From Anniella stebbinsi (Eukaryota > Chordata > Lepidosauria > Squamata > Anniellidae), in NCBI GenBank assembly GCA_029215795.1, contig JARDYH010000002.1, positions 273,800,310 through 273,864,309 on the forward strand: 64,000 bases of DNA, read 5' to 3'. The position numbers and the translations under genes are program-made. The notes below the pieces were generated by a model, which did no database searches, was not told where the DNA came from, and was given only the letters and a program-made list of their open reading frames with translations. Numbering within the stretch: the first letter of the stretch is position 1; every line of letters starts with the position of its first letter. This document shows positions 22,360-32,739 of this stretch, piece by piece.

Positions 22360-23450
22360 ACATTATTATTATTATTTATTATTATTTATTACATTTATAT
22401 ACTGCCCCATAGCCAAAGCTCTCTGGGCAGTTTACAAAAATCAAAAGATTGAACATTAAAAAGTCAATATACAAAATTTAAAAACATAAAAACATAAAAC
22501 AGCTGATATTTAAAACATTATAAACTTTTAAGCCTGGCCACAAAGTCAGTAAAACCTCAACTTAAGCTGTTAAAAAGCCTGGGAGAAAAGAAAAGTTTTG
22601 ACCTGGCGCCGAAAAGATAACAGCGTTGGTGCCAGGCAGGCCTTATTGGGGAGATCATTCCATAATTGGGGGGCCACCACAGAGAAGGTCCTCTCCCTTG
22701 TTGCTGTCCTCCGAGCTTCCCTCGGAGTAGGCACCTGGAGGAGGACCTTTGATGTTGAGTACAGTGTACAGGTAGGTTCATGTCAGGAAAGGCGTTCCAT
22801 CAGGTATTGTGGTCCCAAGCCATGTAAGGCTTTATAGGTTAAAACCAGCACCTTGAATCAGGCTCGGAAACGTACAGGCAGCCGATGCAAATGGGCCAGA
22901 ATCGGTCTTATATGTTCAAACCTTCTGGTCTCTGTTATCAATCTGGCTGCTGCATTTTGCACAAGCTTTAGCTTCCGAACCATCTTCAAAGGCAGCCCCA
23001 CGTAGAGCACATTGCAGTAATCTAACTTTGAGGTTACCAGAGCATAGACAACTGAAGCCAGGCTATCCCTGTCCAGATAGGGGTATAGCTGGGCCACCAG
23101 CCGAAGTTGGTAGAAGGCACTCTGTGCCACCAAGGCCACCTGAGCCTCAAGTGACAGAGATGGTTCTAGGAAAACCCCCAAGCTACGAACCTGCTCCTTC
23201 AAGGGGAGTGCAACCCCATCCAGAACAAATTGAACACCCTCCATCCGGTCAGAGGAACCCCCCACTAACAGCATCTCAGTCTTGTCTGGACTAAGTTTCA
23301 GTTTATTAGCTCTCATCCAGTCCATTGTCGCAGCCAAGCACCGGTTCAACATATCCACAGCCTCACCTGATAAAGATGAAAAGGAGAAGTAGAGTTGCAT
23401 GTCATCAGCGTACATGACAGTTACCATGGTTTCATGCATATTTTAATCAA
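22360..23450 (-). mobile_element. L2-like LINE, minus strand (3' end plus part of RT)
   Basis: Its 3' tail at 22364-22396 is an ATT-rich run. It is followed by ACTGCCCCATAGCCAAAGC, the reverse complement of a LINE 3' UTR also found downstream of U6 at about 25640. An RT fragment in open frame occupies 22858-23439. The element is 5' truncated at about 23450. Confidence 0.8.
22858..23439 (-). pseudogene. LINE reverse transcriptase C-terminal fragment
   Basis: 193 codons are open on the minus strand. The YADDMQLYF catalytic motif lies at about residues 10-18, followed by NKLKLSPDKTEMLLVGG, VRSLGVFLEPSLS, TSKLDYCNVLYVGLP and LKLVQNAAARLITETRR. This motif series is typical of the L2/CR1 supergroup of LINE RTs. 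The N-terminal RT motifs and endonuclease are missing, so it is a 5'-truncated copy. Confidence 0.85.
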
Positions 23451-23802
23451 AGCCAGATCCAGATTACCCCAAAAGTTAATGTAAATCACACATCGCGTTG
23501 TCTGTAACTTCCTTACAGAACATTTTTTCTGGGTCTGCAGATGCAAAGGTGAATACTATATTGGCTAAAACATGTATGAATTGGGCATAGTCTAGCACAA
23601 CAAAGACACAAGAAAACAAAGATAAAGAAACATGTATGTAGACCTTACCCTAGTTCAGGATGCTTGGGCCTTCAGCACTCAAATGTCTGAATTTAATCAT
23701 CCTAGGAAGTGTAAGACGACATTTAAAACTGGAAGACAACATAATAAGACTTCAATTAAAAATAAAAGACAACAAAGCAGAATAGTTCCCATGGAACCTG
23801 CC

Positions 23803-23807
23803 CATAC
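23803..23807. repeat. Left target duplication CATAC of the LTR
   Basis: CATAC directly precedes TGTCGGG and is repeated perfectly at 24939-24943. Confidence 0.9.
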
Positions 23808-24938
23808 TGTCGGGTGTCAGATGCTTCATAAACAATTCACTAGGCTGGCCTAGTGAATTGTGAGCTGAGGGTTTGGCATTTTGTTATGAGAAGAAATTGT
23901 CTCTGTTTCTCTGCTTATCTCTAACTGTAGGCCGAAGCCTTGAGTTCTGTGAGAACGAAGGAGTTGTTTAAGAAAGGTGGGGGCTATCATGCAAACTGTC
24001 CCTCACATTGTGTCGTCATCAAGAGGAGGTTGAACTGTGCCGCCCTGTTGGCACAGGAGTTTGGATTACAGGCCTCAAGCCCTGTCTGTCAAAGTAGCTT
24101 AGAATTAGCCAGCCTCCATCCTATATTAGCTACGTCCAAAGAGTAATTCCTTTGCTAGGAATTATCTCGTCTACTGCTCTTGTGTCTCTGCGTTTCTGTT
24201 TTGCTATTCGCTATGCTTGCCAAGAAACTTGTCTTTGGGACTCTATCTGATTTGGAAATGCTTGATGCACTCTGTACATGTTCTGTTGCTATTTGGACTT
24301 GAAACTTCTAAGAGCTATGCCATGAAAAGTGCCCTGTGGCTTTTCATAGATTTGGACTTGAGATTACTGTTCTGGATTCGTGTTCTATAGCCTGCTGTTT
24401 CCCTGCATGGAGCCAAAGTTACGGGCACAGGGAGGCAGAGGCTGATTGTTGCTGTTCTACAATTCTGTGTGTGTTGGACCTGTGAGAGGACCTTCCTCAG
24501 TGCTAAAGCTACGTGAATTGGGAAGGCTCCCTAGGTCAAAGAGGTTCATTTCCTGACGCCTTGGTTCGGTGATCTGCCCAGTGTTCCCCGACAGGCTGAG
24601 TCTGATTTAGTTCAAGATAGTCTTACCTACTGTCTGGAGGCTTTCCGTGAGTGTCCCTATGTTCCAGAGGATTCCAGTGCAGTGTGGCCGCTCCTGCCCT
24701 CTAGGGACTAGGGTTAACTCTAAATGTCTACCCCTGAGTGAGTGCTGTTTGCATTAAGCCGTTCTACCTGAAAGCTGTCTGGTCCGTCTTCAGCTTCAAG
24801 TGTGTGTTTGCAGAAATGAAACCGTTATGCTTTGAATTCCGTGTGATTTACAATAAAGGAAATCTCACTGTTGTTGGAGTGTGTCACTTTGCCTAAGTTC
24901 GTGAGCAAAGGCTCTGGAGAGAGCTAAGAGTCACGACA
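23808..24938 (+). mobile_element. Solo LTR (1131 bp), copy 1
   Basis: Starts TGTCGGGTG and ends GAGTCACGACA, a TG...CA LTR with short inverted ends TGTCG/CGACA. It has perfect 5-bp target duplications. An AATAAA polyadenylation signal lies near 24852. No internal retroelement coding sequence lies beside it, so it is a solo LTR, the product of LTR-LTR recombination. A diverged second copy of the same length lies at 41197-42327. Class (gypsy-like or endogenous retrovirus) cannot be decided. Confidence 0.9.
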
Positions 24939-25231
24939 CATACCTTGTTTGGGTGAAAGAGGCACACGAGGGGCTCTCCAGGTTGGAATGTTAGCTTTTA
25001 TATTTGGGGAGAGCGGTGGGGAGGAACCATGCCAGGCCAGGATCCATGCCCCATTTAATTATGCATAGAGATGAGAGTACGGTAAATATAGCCCCTATGT
25101 ATATTGTAGGCAAAACTTGGAAGTTCAAACCATACTTCCTATGAAAAATGTATAAATATGTTATGTTGTAATTATAGGGCTGTTTGGTTATCAGCCCTCC
25201 ATACATATAGCATATGTGTGAAGCCAGGGGT

Positions 25232-25261
25232 GGTTCACTGAAGGTTCACCTTCAGTGAACC
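25232..25261. repeat. Perfect 13-bp-arm hairpin
   Basis: GGTTCACTGAAGG and CCTTCAGTGAACC are separated by TTCA. It is not followed by a T run, and nothing suggests a terminator role in this context. Confidence 0.9.
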
Positions 25262-25540
25262 TTCAGAAAGAACAACCTAGGCACATAGGCTCTTGACCTG
25301 AGTAGTAACCTTGAATGTGTGGGTTTCCCAATCAGGTGGAGATAAATATACAACCATATGCATATAGGCTCTCTATTCTGAATTTGTGGACATTGGGAAG
25401 AGAGTATGTGGATGTGGGATTGGCAAATGTAGTACCACTTCCCACTCCAAACATCTGCTGATATATGTGGGGAGCCATTGACTGAACAGCCCCTAGTGTT
25501 ACACTTCAATGTGAAAAACTTCAAATGGTTGTTGAAAGAT

Positions 25541-25639
25541 CATGGCAGCACATATACTAAAATTGGAACAATACAGAGAAGATTAGCATGGCCCCTGAGC
25601 AAGGATGACATGCAAATTCGTGAAGCGTTCCATATTTTT
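25541..25639 (+). pseudogene. U6 snRNA-derived sequence
   Basis: From GGCAGCACATATACTAAAAT through AGATTAGCATGGCCCCTG and GCAAATTCGTGAAGCGTTCC to CATATTTTTG it follows vertebrate U6 snRNA. The first ~11 nt of U6 do not match. Substitutions fall at former CpG sites (for example GAACAAT and GACATGC), as expected of an old pseudogene. It runs straight into a LINE 3' end. Confidence 0.88.
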
Positions 25640-25737
25640 GTTTTAAATTTTGTATATTGACTTTTTAGTGTTAAATCTTTTAATTTTTGTAAACCGCCCT
25701 GAGAGCTTCAGCTTTGGGGCAGTATATAAGTGTAATA

Positions 25738-25775
<38 letters not shown>
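25640..25775 (+). mobile_element. L2-like LINE 3' end fused to U6
   Basis: Immediately after the U6 T run comes TTTTGTATATTGACTTTTTA, then GTAAACCGCCCTGAGAGCTT and an AAT tail. This is the same 3' end as that of the minus-strand LINE at 22360. The direct junction and 3' tail mark a U6/LINE chimeric retrocopy. Confidence 0.8.
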
Positions 25776-25776
<1 letters not shown>

Positions 25777-27114
25777 TGAACCCACAGCAGTTTACACTTT
25801 TATTCTTAGCTTACTTTTGTTGTCATTGTTGCTTAAGCATAGTTTTTATCTCATCTTCAATTGTTTCTTTGTCAACCCAAGGGCTAGGAACTTTATAGCC
25901 AGTGTTCTTGACTTTCTAAAAGGAACCCGCAGGCACTGAGCACATTCACTGGGTGGTAGTATGCATCGTCATAAGCTGTACTTTTCCCATCCCTACATGA
26001 GAAAGCCATAATGTATCTGTTTTTTTGGTGTATACCATTTCAGAGGCAAATTGCAGCATTCAAGACATTGTCACCCAAACCATTATTTTCTAGCCTTAAG
26101 AAAAATGATGAATTTTGTAAAAATTGTGTCTCCAAGTTGTTCTGATAAAAAAATTCTTTTGCTCCCTCTCCCCCCATCCTTGCAACTTTCTCAGCTTTCT
26201 CAATAAGCAACTTCTAAAGCCAGGCTAATTCTATTTTAGATCTTCTAAAACTTGGCTAAACTATGAATGTTGATGTTACAGACTTTAGTCCTTCCCTCTT
26301 GCAAGCCAACGATGCCAAGCCATTCATCCACATGGATGGATGAAAATTGTACTGAGATCAGCTCTTCTTTGTGCATTCCACATGCAAGCCTTCATTCCTG
26401 ATTCACATCCCAGTGGAAGACTTAGTGGTGTTTCTGCTGTTGGTTTTTATTGAAATGCAGACCTTGCTAAGATCCATGTTGTTGTTACTGTATACTGGAG
26501 GTTTCTTTTACTTTCCTGCCAATATATCTCCCGAGAACCTGGTTTAGTGGATTAATTGCTTCCGGAGTGAAGCTGGCATGAATTTGATACATCTCTAATC
26601 ATTCTAACATATTGTGAATCAAACATCCCAGGTGACATCACTGGGGTCCCTTAGTGAGTTTTTAACCCCTCTCTTTATTCTGGCACCTTGGAGGAAACAG
26701 AATAAGATTCAGGAATTCTACTTGCTCTGGCTTACCTGTTATGACTACAACCACGCCAAAACACAATATAAATCAGTAGCTGAAATCCTCTCTTGAGTGG
26801 CCAAAATACAAAGTTAGTTCATATGACGAGTACTTGCCTCAGTTTAGTCATTTAACTGGGTTACCTGGCTATACTGCTTACCCAGTTCTACTAACAGTTG
26901 GTAATTTGCTAAAAGGACAAAATCATTAGTATGGGAAGAGATAAACTTAGTAGAATTCTCCCAAATCAGAAAATGCAGGTTTATTTAACCAAAGTATTAA
27001 GTGTGTTATCATAAAGAAAGATATGACATTCTATTCAAATAAAAAACAATATTGTTTCTCGCATAATGTTTGCTTCTAGATGATATAACAAGCAGGTGTT
27101 TCTAACTTATTTCC

Positions 27115-27215
27115 AGCACAGTTGTGTAAATGTCTACTCAGAAGTACGCCCCATTGAGTTCAGTGGGGGGGGGGGGGGGGTTTCTCCCATGTAGGTAGGT
27201 ATAGGATTGCAGTCA
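27115..27215. repeat. Palindromic ~90-bp repeat, copy 6, with G-run expansion
   Basis: CAGCACAGTTGTGTAAATG, TACTCAGAAGTACGCCCCAT and ATAGGATTGCAGTC are the family motifs. Its central CAGTGGG has expanded to a run of about 18 G at 27163-27180. Confidence 0.85.
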
Positions 27216-27397
27216 TAGTTACTTGAGACCCATGGAAAGTGGTAATAGTTTCTGAGTTAGAAATCCAATGTGCCTCTCCTTGCTTGGCAGAAGGCTACAG
27301 TGTTTGCTAAATGCAGTCTCTTATCAACCGCCTTGGCAGTACTTGGGAAAGTGTGGATTGATTTTGACTGGCTTTTGTTTCTTTCTTGTCATTGCAG

Positions 27398-27530
27398 GAG
27401 CTCCATCACTACTGTTTACATTGAGGTCCTTCCTCCAAACAATCAAAGCCCACCCCGCTTCCCCCAGCAGATGTACAGCCTTGAACTCAGTGAGGCCATG
27501 AGAACTGGTGCCATTTTGCTTAATTTGCAG
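27398..27530 (+). CDS. PCDH15: PCDH15 exon (~EC5/EC6 junction)
   Basis: A 133-nt exon with acceptor CATTGCAG and donor GTACAG, phase 2 in (one nt completes the Arg codon) and phase 0 out. The peptide reads [21 protein letters not shown], then [21 protein letters not shown]. In place of the canonical DxNDN linker it has PPNNQSP, so the calcium linker here is non-canonical. The same sequence is remembered from mammalian PCDH15. Confidence 0.94.
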
Positions 27531-28043
27531 GTACAGAATGCTTCAATGTAAGCATTTACAGAGCTCTTTCTGCTTATGAATGTGATGGCTTTGATTCTAA
27601 GCTGCTTTGGGTGTTTCTGGGCAAAGGTCCCTCTATATCCTGGGATATCAAACATCTTGCTCTCATTGAACCCGTTGAAACGAATTGGTTTGTGTGTCAA
27701 GGAACACCTGCACATTGCTACAGAACTGTTCAGATCATTCTAGGCTGCACACATCATTCTAGGGAGCACACATACTTCACTTTAAGTGCTAATTGGGTTT
27801 CTTTGACTTCAGTGTTACCACACGTGGACTTAACGTCCATCCAAAAGCATACACAACACTCTCCTGCCTTTGACAGCATCTTGCAGTGGACAGTAAGAGG
27901 AGAACGAGCTGCCTTTTCAAAGGACCTTGCTAATCATTACAGATCTTCTCACTGAGGATCTCCTGCTAATCTTCTGGAATTCAGCTTGAAAAGTGGTAGT
28001 CTGCATTGTTTTAATGAAACTGTTCCATTCATTCAGGATAAAT

Positions 28044-28112
28044 GAATGACAGTACTGAACTAGATGGTCCAATGGTCAGACTCAGTATGAGGCAACTTCC
28101 TATGATTTCTGC
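28044..28112 (+). mobile_element. tRNA-derived SINE tail fragment
   Basis: TACTGAACTAGATGGTCCAA then GTCAGACTCAGTATGAGGCA and TTCCTATG match the 3' body of the SINE at 17850-18030, read on the + strand. The tRNA head is missing. Confidence 0.75.
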
Positions 28113-28320
28113 TTTTCAGCTTATGCTTCCAAAAGGGATCACAACTATATTGATGATAGTGATTAGGGTGTGACTAGAAAGTTCTCATTTTAGTCACTGT
28201 TAGAAGTGTTTCAGTAGCCCTGAGACTTGTAGTGCAGATGAGATGCATGGGGGTAATTTTAGAGTGTGCTTGTCACTGTTTGTGACAGGGATGGCCACCT
28301 TTTTCAGGCAGAGGTCTTAC

Positions 28321-28692
28321 GCCAGAGTTGGGGAACCTCAGGTTTGAGGTGCCAAATCTGGCCCTTCTGCAGTCCCAGTCTGGCCTTCTGAAATTCCCCA
28401 GGTGGCCATGCCCCTTTCATAACCCCACCCCTTTCCCCCAACCAATGATATTTAGATGTTTCCCGGCTTTTGTGCAGGTTTTTCCCTATTCTAAAATGTT
28501 GAAATGTCTTTCCTAAGTCTTAGTTACTGGCAGTAAGATATTCAAGCTAAAATATGCTGGTATCCTTTGTATTTTGGCCCCTCCCCATCCCCCTTAGCCT
28601 TTGTCCTTGCCTGCCTCCACTGGAATGTGGCCCCCAAGAGCTTCTCCAAAATTGAATTCAGTCCTTGAGCTGAAAGAGGTTCCACACTCCTA
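28321..28692 (+). mobile_element. Non-autonomous hAT-like element, copy 2
   Basis: GCCAGAGTTGGGGAACCTCA opens it and GCTGAAAGAGGTTCCACACT closes it. The interior TCTAAAATGTTGAAATGTC and GCTAAAATATGCTGGTATCC matches the copies at 8701 and 49206. Terminal bases have decayed, so ends are approximate. Confidence 0.7.
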
Positions 28693-28794
28693 TTGTGTGC
28701 CTTTATCAACATCCTGGCAAGCTGTAAAGTTTCCAACATAGCATCACCACACCAGGAAAAGTTGAATACAGAATCCTAGCAAGTAGGTTCCCCT

Positions 28795-29262
28795 CTATTC
28801 AGCACTAGGATGCAGACAAGCTGGAGGGGGTTCAGAGGAGGGCAGCAAGGATTGTCAGGAGTCTGGAAACAAAGCCCTATGAAGAGAGACTGTTTAGCCT
28901 TCAGAAGAGAAGACTGAGGGGAGACATAATAGCACTCTTCAAGTACTTGAAATGTTGACACCCAGAGGAAGGCCAGGATCTCTTCTCGACCATCCCAGAC
29001 ATGGAATAATGGGCTCAAGTTACAGGAAATCAGATTCTGGCAGGTTATCAGGAAAAACTTCCTGATTGTTAGAGCAGTACGATCATGGAACCAATTACCT
29101 AGGGAGGTCGTGAGCTCTCCCACACTAGAGGCATTCAAGATGCAGCTGGACAGCCATCTGTCTGGCATGTTTTAACGTGGATTCCTGCATTTAGCAGGGG
29201 GTTAGACTCGATGGCCTTATAAGTGCCTTCCAACTCTACTATTCTATGATTCTATGATTTCA
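28795..29262 (+). mobile_element. CR1 LINE 3' end
   Basis: A CR1 3' region: GGATGCAGACAAGCTGGAGG, GAGGAGGGCAGC, ACTTCCTGATTGTTAGAGCA and GGGGTTAGACTCGATGGCC. It ends in the diagnostic 8-mer tail ATTCTATG repeated. It is 5' truncated and non-coding. Confidence 0.9.
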
Positions 29263-30084
29263 GTATTTTGTTCACATGACCTTCCAGTCATCACTGTAGA
29301 GGTATCCTGACAGAAAGGTCTCTCAGTGTCCTTAGGCTTACCAACTTTTTACTGGCCCTGTCTGCTCCTGAGTCTTTAAAAGCAGCCTGCTCTGAATCAT
29401 TTCAGGTGCTAAAGATGTTTCTGAGTATGGAAAATCTATGTGTATTTTCTATGTATCTCATAGCTATTAAAATCTGTGTAGCAGGGCCAGTAAAAATGCT
29501 GGCAATTTTATGTAGTGCTTATCCAGAGCTACCATTCTGAATCAGAAATATGGAAAGCAACTGTCTGGTTAGCCTTAGGTTATATGAATGAAACATATAG
29601 CTCACTGTTTCTCTCTCTCTATGAATTCTCACTGACATTAATGACTAGTATTCACTACTACACAAGGCTTTTTTTAACTATTGACAGTCAAAGGTTCAGC
29701 TGAGCAGGAAGAGGGGGAGAGCAGGATACAGGTTTAGCTGGCAAACCGTAGCCAGAAGTGGCAATGGACAATTCTGGGCTTAGCTATGGTTTAGGAATAC
29801 AGAAGGCTAAACATGAGTGCTTGATCCAGGCTCCAGCACCATAAAAAATGTGTCAACATTTCATGCCATTCATCTCATTGCTGCAACCTGCCTGCCCCAT
29901 TAAAATAAGTCAGTCTTTTAATACATGCCTCGTGATTTTGTAGGAAAATGTGAAACCTGTATTATGAATGTTAAGCTTGGAAGTTTGGAAAAAATAGTGC
30001 TCTTTTTATTTTATTTATTTCTTTATTTATTTTCACTGTGGAGCTGAGATAAACACATTGGAATTAATGCTTGCAAACATTTAG

Positions 30085-30230
30085 GAACACAATTCAGCCC
30101 AAATTATGCACTGCGATGTCCCATTGATTTCAATGGGAGAGAATTCGACAGCAATTCTATACCAATTGAACAGAGTGCGGCTTACTTCTGACTGAGTAGG
30201 TTCCGATGAGAAGTATAGGATTGTGCTGAA
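30085..30230. repeat. Palindromic ~90-bp repeat, copy 7 (two overlapping copies)
   Basis: GGAACACAATTCAGCCC..GTCCCATTGATTTCAATGGG is followed by a second AGCAATTCTATACCAATTGA..CGGCTTACTTCTGACTGAGT..TATAGGATTGTGCTG segment. The stretch is longer than the other copies and may be two nested or adjacent members. Confidence 0.7.
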
Positions 30231-30865
30231 AGCACATGGTTAAATTAATGGGACCTCAGTGTGCTGAACTTTGGCTGTATCTTTATCTTTAAACCAAATA
30301 AAAATAATATTCAAATGATTACACTGTAAACTGTACAGGTTGCATATTCTTGTTTAATTAATGGCATTCTGTAATTGTCCAGAATGTTTTTATATTGCAT
30401 ATTTTAAGCAGCCGCCAAATGAGTGCAAGGTTTAAACAGTGTTATCATGTTTAGGAATGCAGTGATAAATAATCCCTACTGAAAATTTTGAAAATAAGCT
30501 AGGGACTTTATTGCTTGCCGAAAGCCTCTTTATTACCTCTTGTTCTGTCAGTCATTGTTGATTAAAGCTTAAGTATGCAAATATTCTAATTTCCGGAAAT
30601 TCCAGTAAGCAATTATCATGCTTATGAGAGCACACTCTCCATGCCGCCAAAACAGAGGCTCTCTCTAGAGAGGACAAAACACATACAATCAGTTGATCTA
30701 GAGTTAAAGGTGTCAAATATTTAATTGTTATGAATGTGTTGATTAGCATTTAAAATGTGTTGTCCATCACTGCTGAGTCTGATTTTTTTAAAAAAAATCC
30801 TGATAAAAAGACAACAATCTAAAACAATCTGTAACATGCCACTAATTTGTGTTGTTCTCCTGAAG

Positions 30866-30945
30866 GCAACTGATCGAGAGGGTGACCCTATAACGTACAT
30901 TATACAGAATGGAGATCCTCAACAAGTATTTAACCTTTCTCGAAC
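30866..30945 (+). CDS. PCDH15: PCDH15 exon (~EC6, first half)
   Basis: An 80-nt exon with acceptor TCTCCTGAAG, donor GTAAGT, phase 0 in and phase 2 out. The peptide is [18 protein letters not shown] then QQVFNLSR plus the first two bases of Thr. ATDREGD is the start-of-repeat calcium motif. Its last 19 nt and donor site are duplicated in the intron 58 bp downstream. Confidence 0.93.
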
Positions 30946-31042
30946 GTAAGTGGAATAACCCTTAAGACTGATGTTGCAATTTTATATTTAACCTTTCTCG
31001 TATGTGAGTGGAGTAACCCTTAAGACTGATGTTGCAATTTTA
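30927..31042 (+). repeat. 58-bp tandem duplication spanning an exon end and its splice donor
   Basis: Unit 1 is 30927-30984 and unit 2 is 30985-31042. Both start TATTTAACCTTTCTCG and end GATGTTGCAATTTTA, with only a few differences. Unit 1 has the PCDH15 donor GTAAGT at 30946 and unit 2 has a second good donor, GTGAGT, at 31004. Confidence 0.93.
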
Positions 31043-31120
31043 CATGTTTCTACTCAGAAGTAAAACCCACTGAATTCAATGGGATTTAGTCCCAGGTAAG
31101 TGGCTATGGGGTTACAGCCG
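31033..31120. repeat. Palindromic ~90-bp repeat, copy 8
   Basis: TTGCAATTTTACATGTTTCTA, CTCAGAAGTAAAACCCACTG, AATTCAATGGGATTTAGTCC and CAGGTAAGTGGCTATGGGGT follow the family order. It abuts the 58-bp duplication. Confidence 0.85.
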
Positions 31121-31169
31121 GAATTTCAAACTTCCCATACCAATGCAGAATATGCAGACTGTGTGCAAA

Positions 31170-31187
31170 AAAAAAAAAAAAAATGCA
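31170..31187. repeat. A homopolymer
   Basis: A run of about 17 A. Confidence 0.9.
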
Positions 31188-32359
31188 TCTTCTAAATCAG
31201 AGGTGTTCAGCTGTTTGAGGCTGGGCTCTCACACACTAATGGGAGCTCTGCAAATGGTACTGAACTTTGAAATTGTACACCCGAGACCGTTTATTTATTT
31301 TAAATGTTTGACTAGGTAAAACCCACTGAGATGGAAACTTCCATTATATGAGTGACCTGGGATTAATTAGAAGCCTTTAGACTTGCCAGGTTTCTGCTAA
31401 TGACAGTGACTTTTTTTTTTTTACTTACCATTTCTTGTCTTGAAAAGGAAATGTGCTTTAATGAAAAGGAGGACCTTTTGGGGCCGTTGTTTGAATTCAG
31501 CACCAGACATTCCAGGCATACTAACCGAGAAAGCTTTTAGCTTTCCTCCTAAATTGATGCCTCCTTAATTAGTGTAAAGAAAAGCCATGGAACACTGAAA
31601 GCACGTGTTCCAGTTATAGTGAAAACCTTCTTTCCTTTAAGGATCTGTCATTTGCAAAGCTATTATGTGCCTGAATATTAATTATAATAGAGAGGAAAGG
31701 AAGGGTACATTGAAGCGCCTTTTTTAGAAATTAGGGAAAGAGTAAGTAGAAGCTAATCATTATGTTCTCAAAACTCAGGAGTTTTGCTAAGCAAAAAAAA
31801 GCCATTTGTTCAACACTGCGAGTACAGGTATAATCAGAATAGATACAAAACTGAAGTATCTATACAAAGCTGATGTTGCTGCAGATAATTCTCCTGAACT
31901 AACCTTTGGTCCATTTATTTCCTGCTGGGCAAAAAAACTGTGTAAACTCTCGCACATGGTAGCTGGAGGTTTAAGAACCGCTATGCACATCTCATTGAAA
32001 GCCAAGGGCAGCAGCTATATTTGGATAGGCATTTGGATCTGCAGCCATGGTGAAAAGCATTCAAACTTAGAGGGGTATCCTGCTGAAAGTAGTGGGCATG
32101 AGCATTTAAATGCATATCTGATTTATTCCTGCAGTCCCTAAAAGCAAGGATAGCCAAGATACTCCACACGTTTGTGCAGCTATCCAAGATCACAAGCCAG
32201 AAAAGTCTTCAGAAATGAAGGGAAGGTTTCATGGAACACTATTGAACACATATAGTATGATTTTTATGACAGATTCTCCCAACTGACCTGTAAAATAACA
32301 AAAGATGCATCATTTCTGATGCAAACTGTCATCATGGCCACATAATATATTAGATAGCT

Positions 32360-32400
32360 AGTGTGTGTGTGTGTGTGTGTGTGTATGTGAGTGTGTGTGT
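32360..32400. repeat. GT microsatellite
   Basis: A GT run with one TAT interruption. Confidence 0.9.
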
Positions 32401-32739
32401 TAATTTGATAACTAATGGTTAATTAATAGCAAAACAAATAATGTAAAAGATAAACACAGAAATGTTGCATTCATATTATATAATGTCAAGGAAAGGTAAT
32501 CATTTTCTATTGTAGAATAAAAGAAATAAAAAAAATATCCCAATGGTATTCTACCTTTAGGACATAGGAGACAATGCAGTGGAACTGTCAGAAGATTCAG
32601 ACCATGTTGCAGCAGCCCATACTGAAGCCCATGCTGTAGCTCCTTTGCACACCAACATTGCTTCAGTTTCTCACATGGAAAGTTCTGCTTTTGGGAGGAG
32701 CTACACATGGATTCCAAATCTCCCCAATGTAATTGGAGC

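Larger units (their letters stand above)
21386..27397 (+). other. PCDH15: PCDH15 intron with LTR, LINE RT and U6/LINE chimera
   Basis: A 6.0-kb phase-2 intron. Recognised contents: a palindromic repeat (21581), an L2-like LINE with RT on the minus strand (22360-23450), an LTR (23808-24938), a hairpin (25232), a U6/LINE chimera (25541-25775) and a palindromic repeat with a long G run (27115). Nothing recognisable in 21690-22350 and 25780-27110. Confidence 0.8.
27531..30865 (+). other. PCDH15: PCDH15 intron with SINE tail, hAT-like copy and CR1
   Basis: A 3.3-kb phase-0 intron. Recognised contents: SINE tail (28044), hAT-like copy (28321), CR1 3' end (28795-29262) and a palindromic repeat (30085). 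Nothing recognisable in 27550-28040, 29270-30080 or 30235-30860. Confidence 0.8.

Noticed and set aside
25232..25261. Hairpin as a transcription terminator
   Set aside because: Intrinsic terminators are a bacterial feature, and there is no T run after the stem.
25541..25639. Functional U6 gene
   Set aside because: The 5' end does not match, substitutions lie in conserved positions, no PSE/TATA arrangement is seen upstream, and it is fused to a LINE tail.
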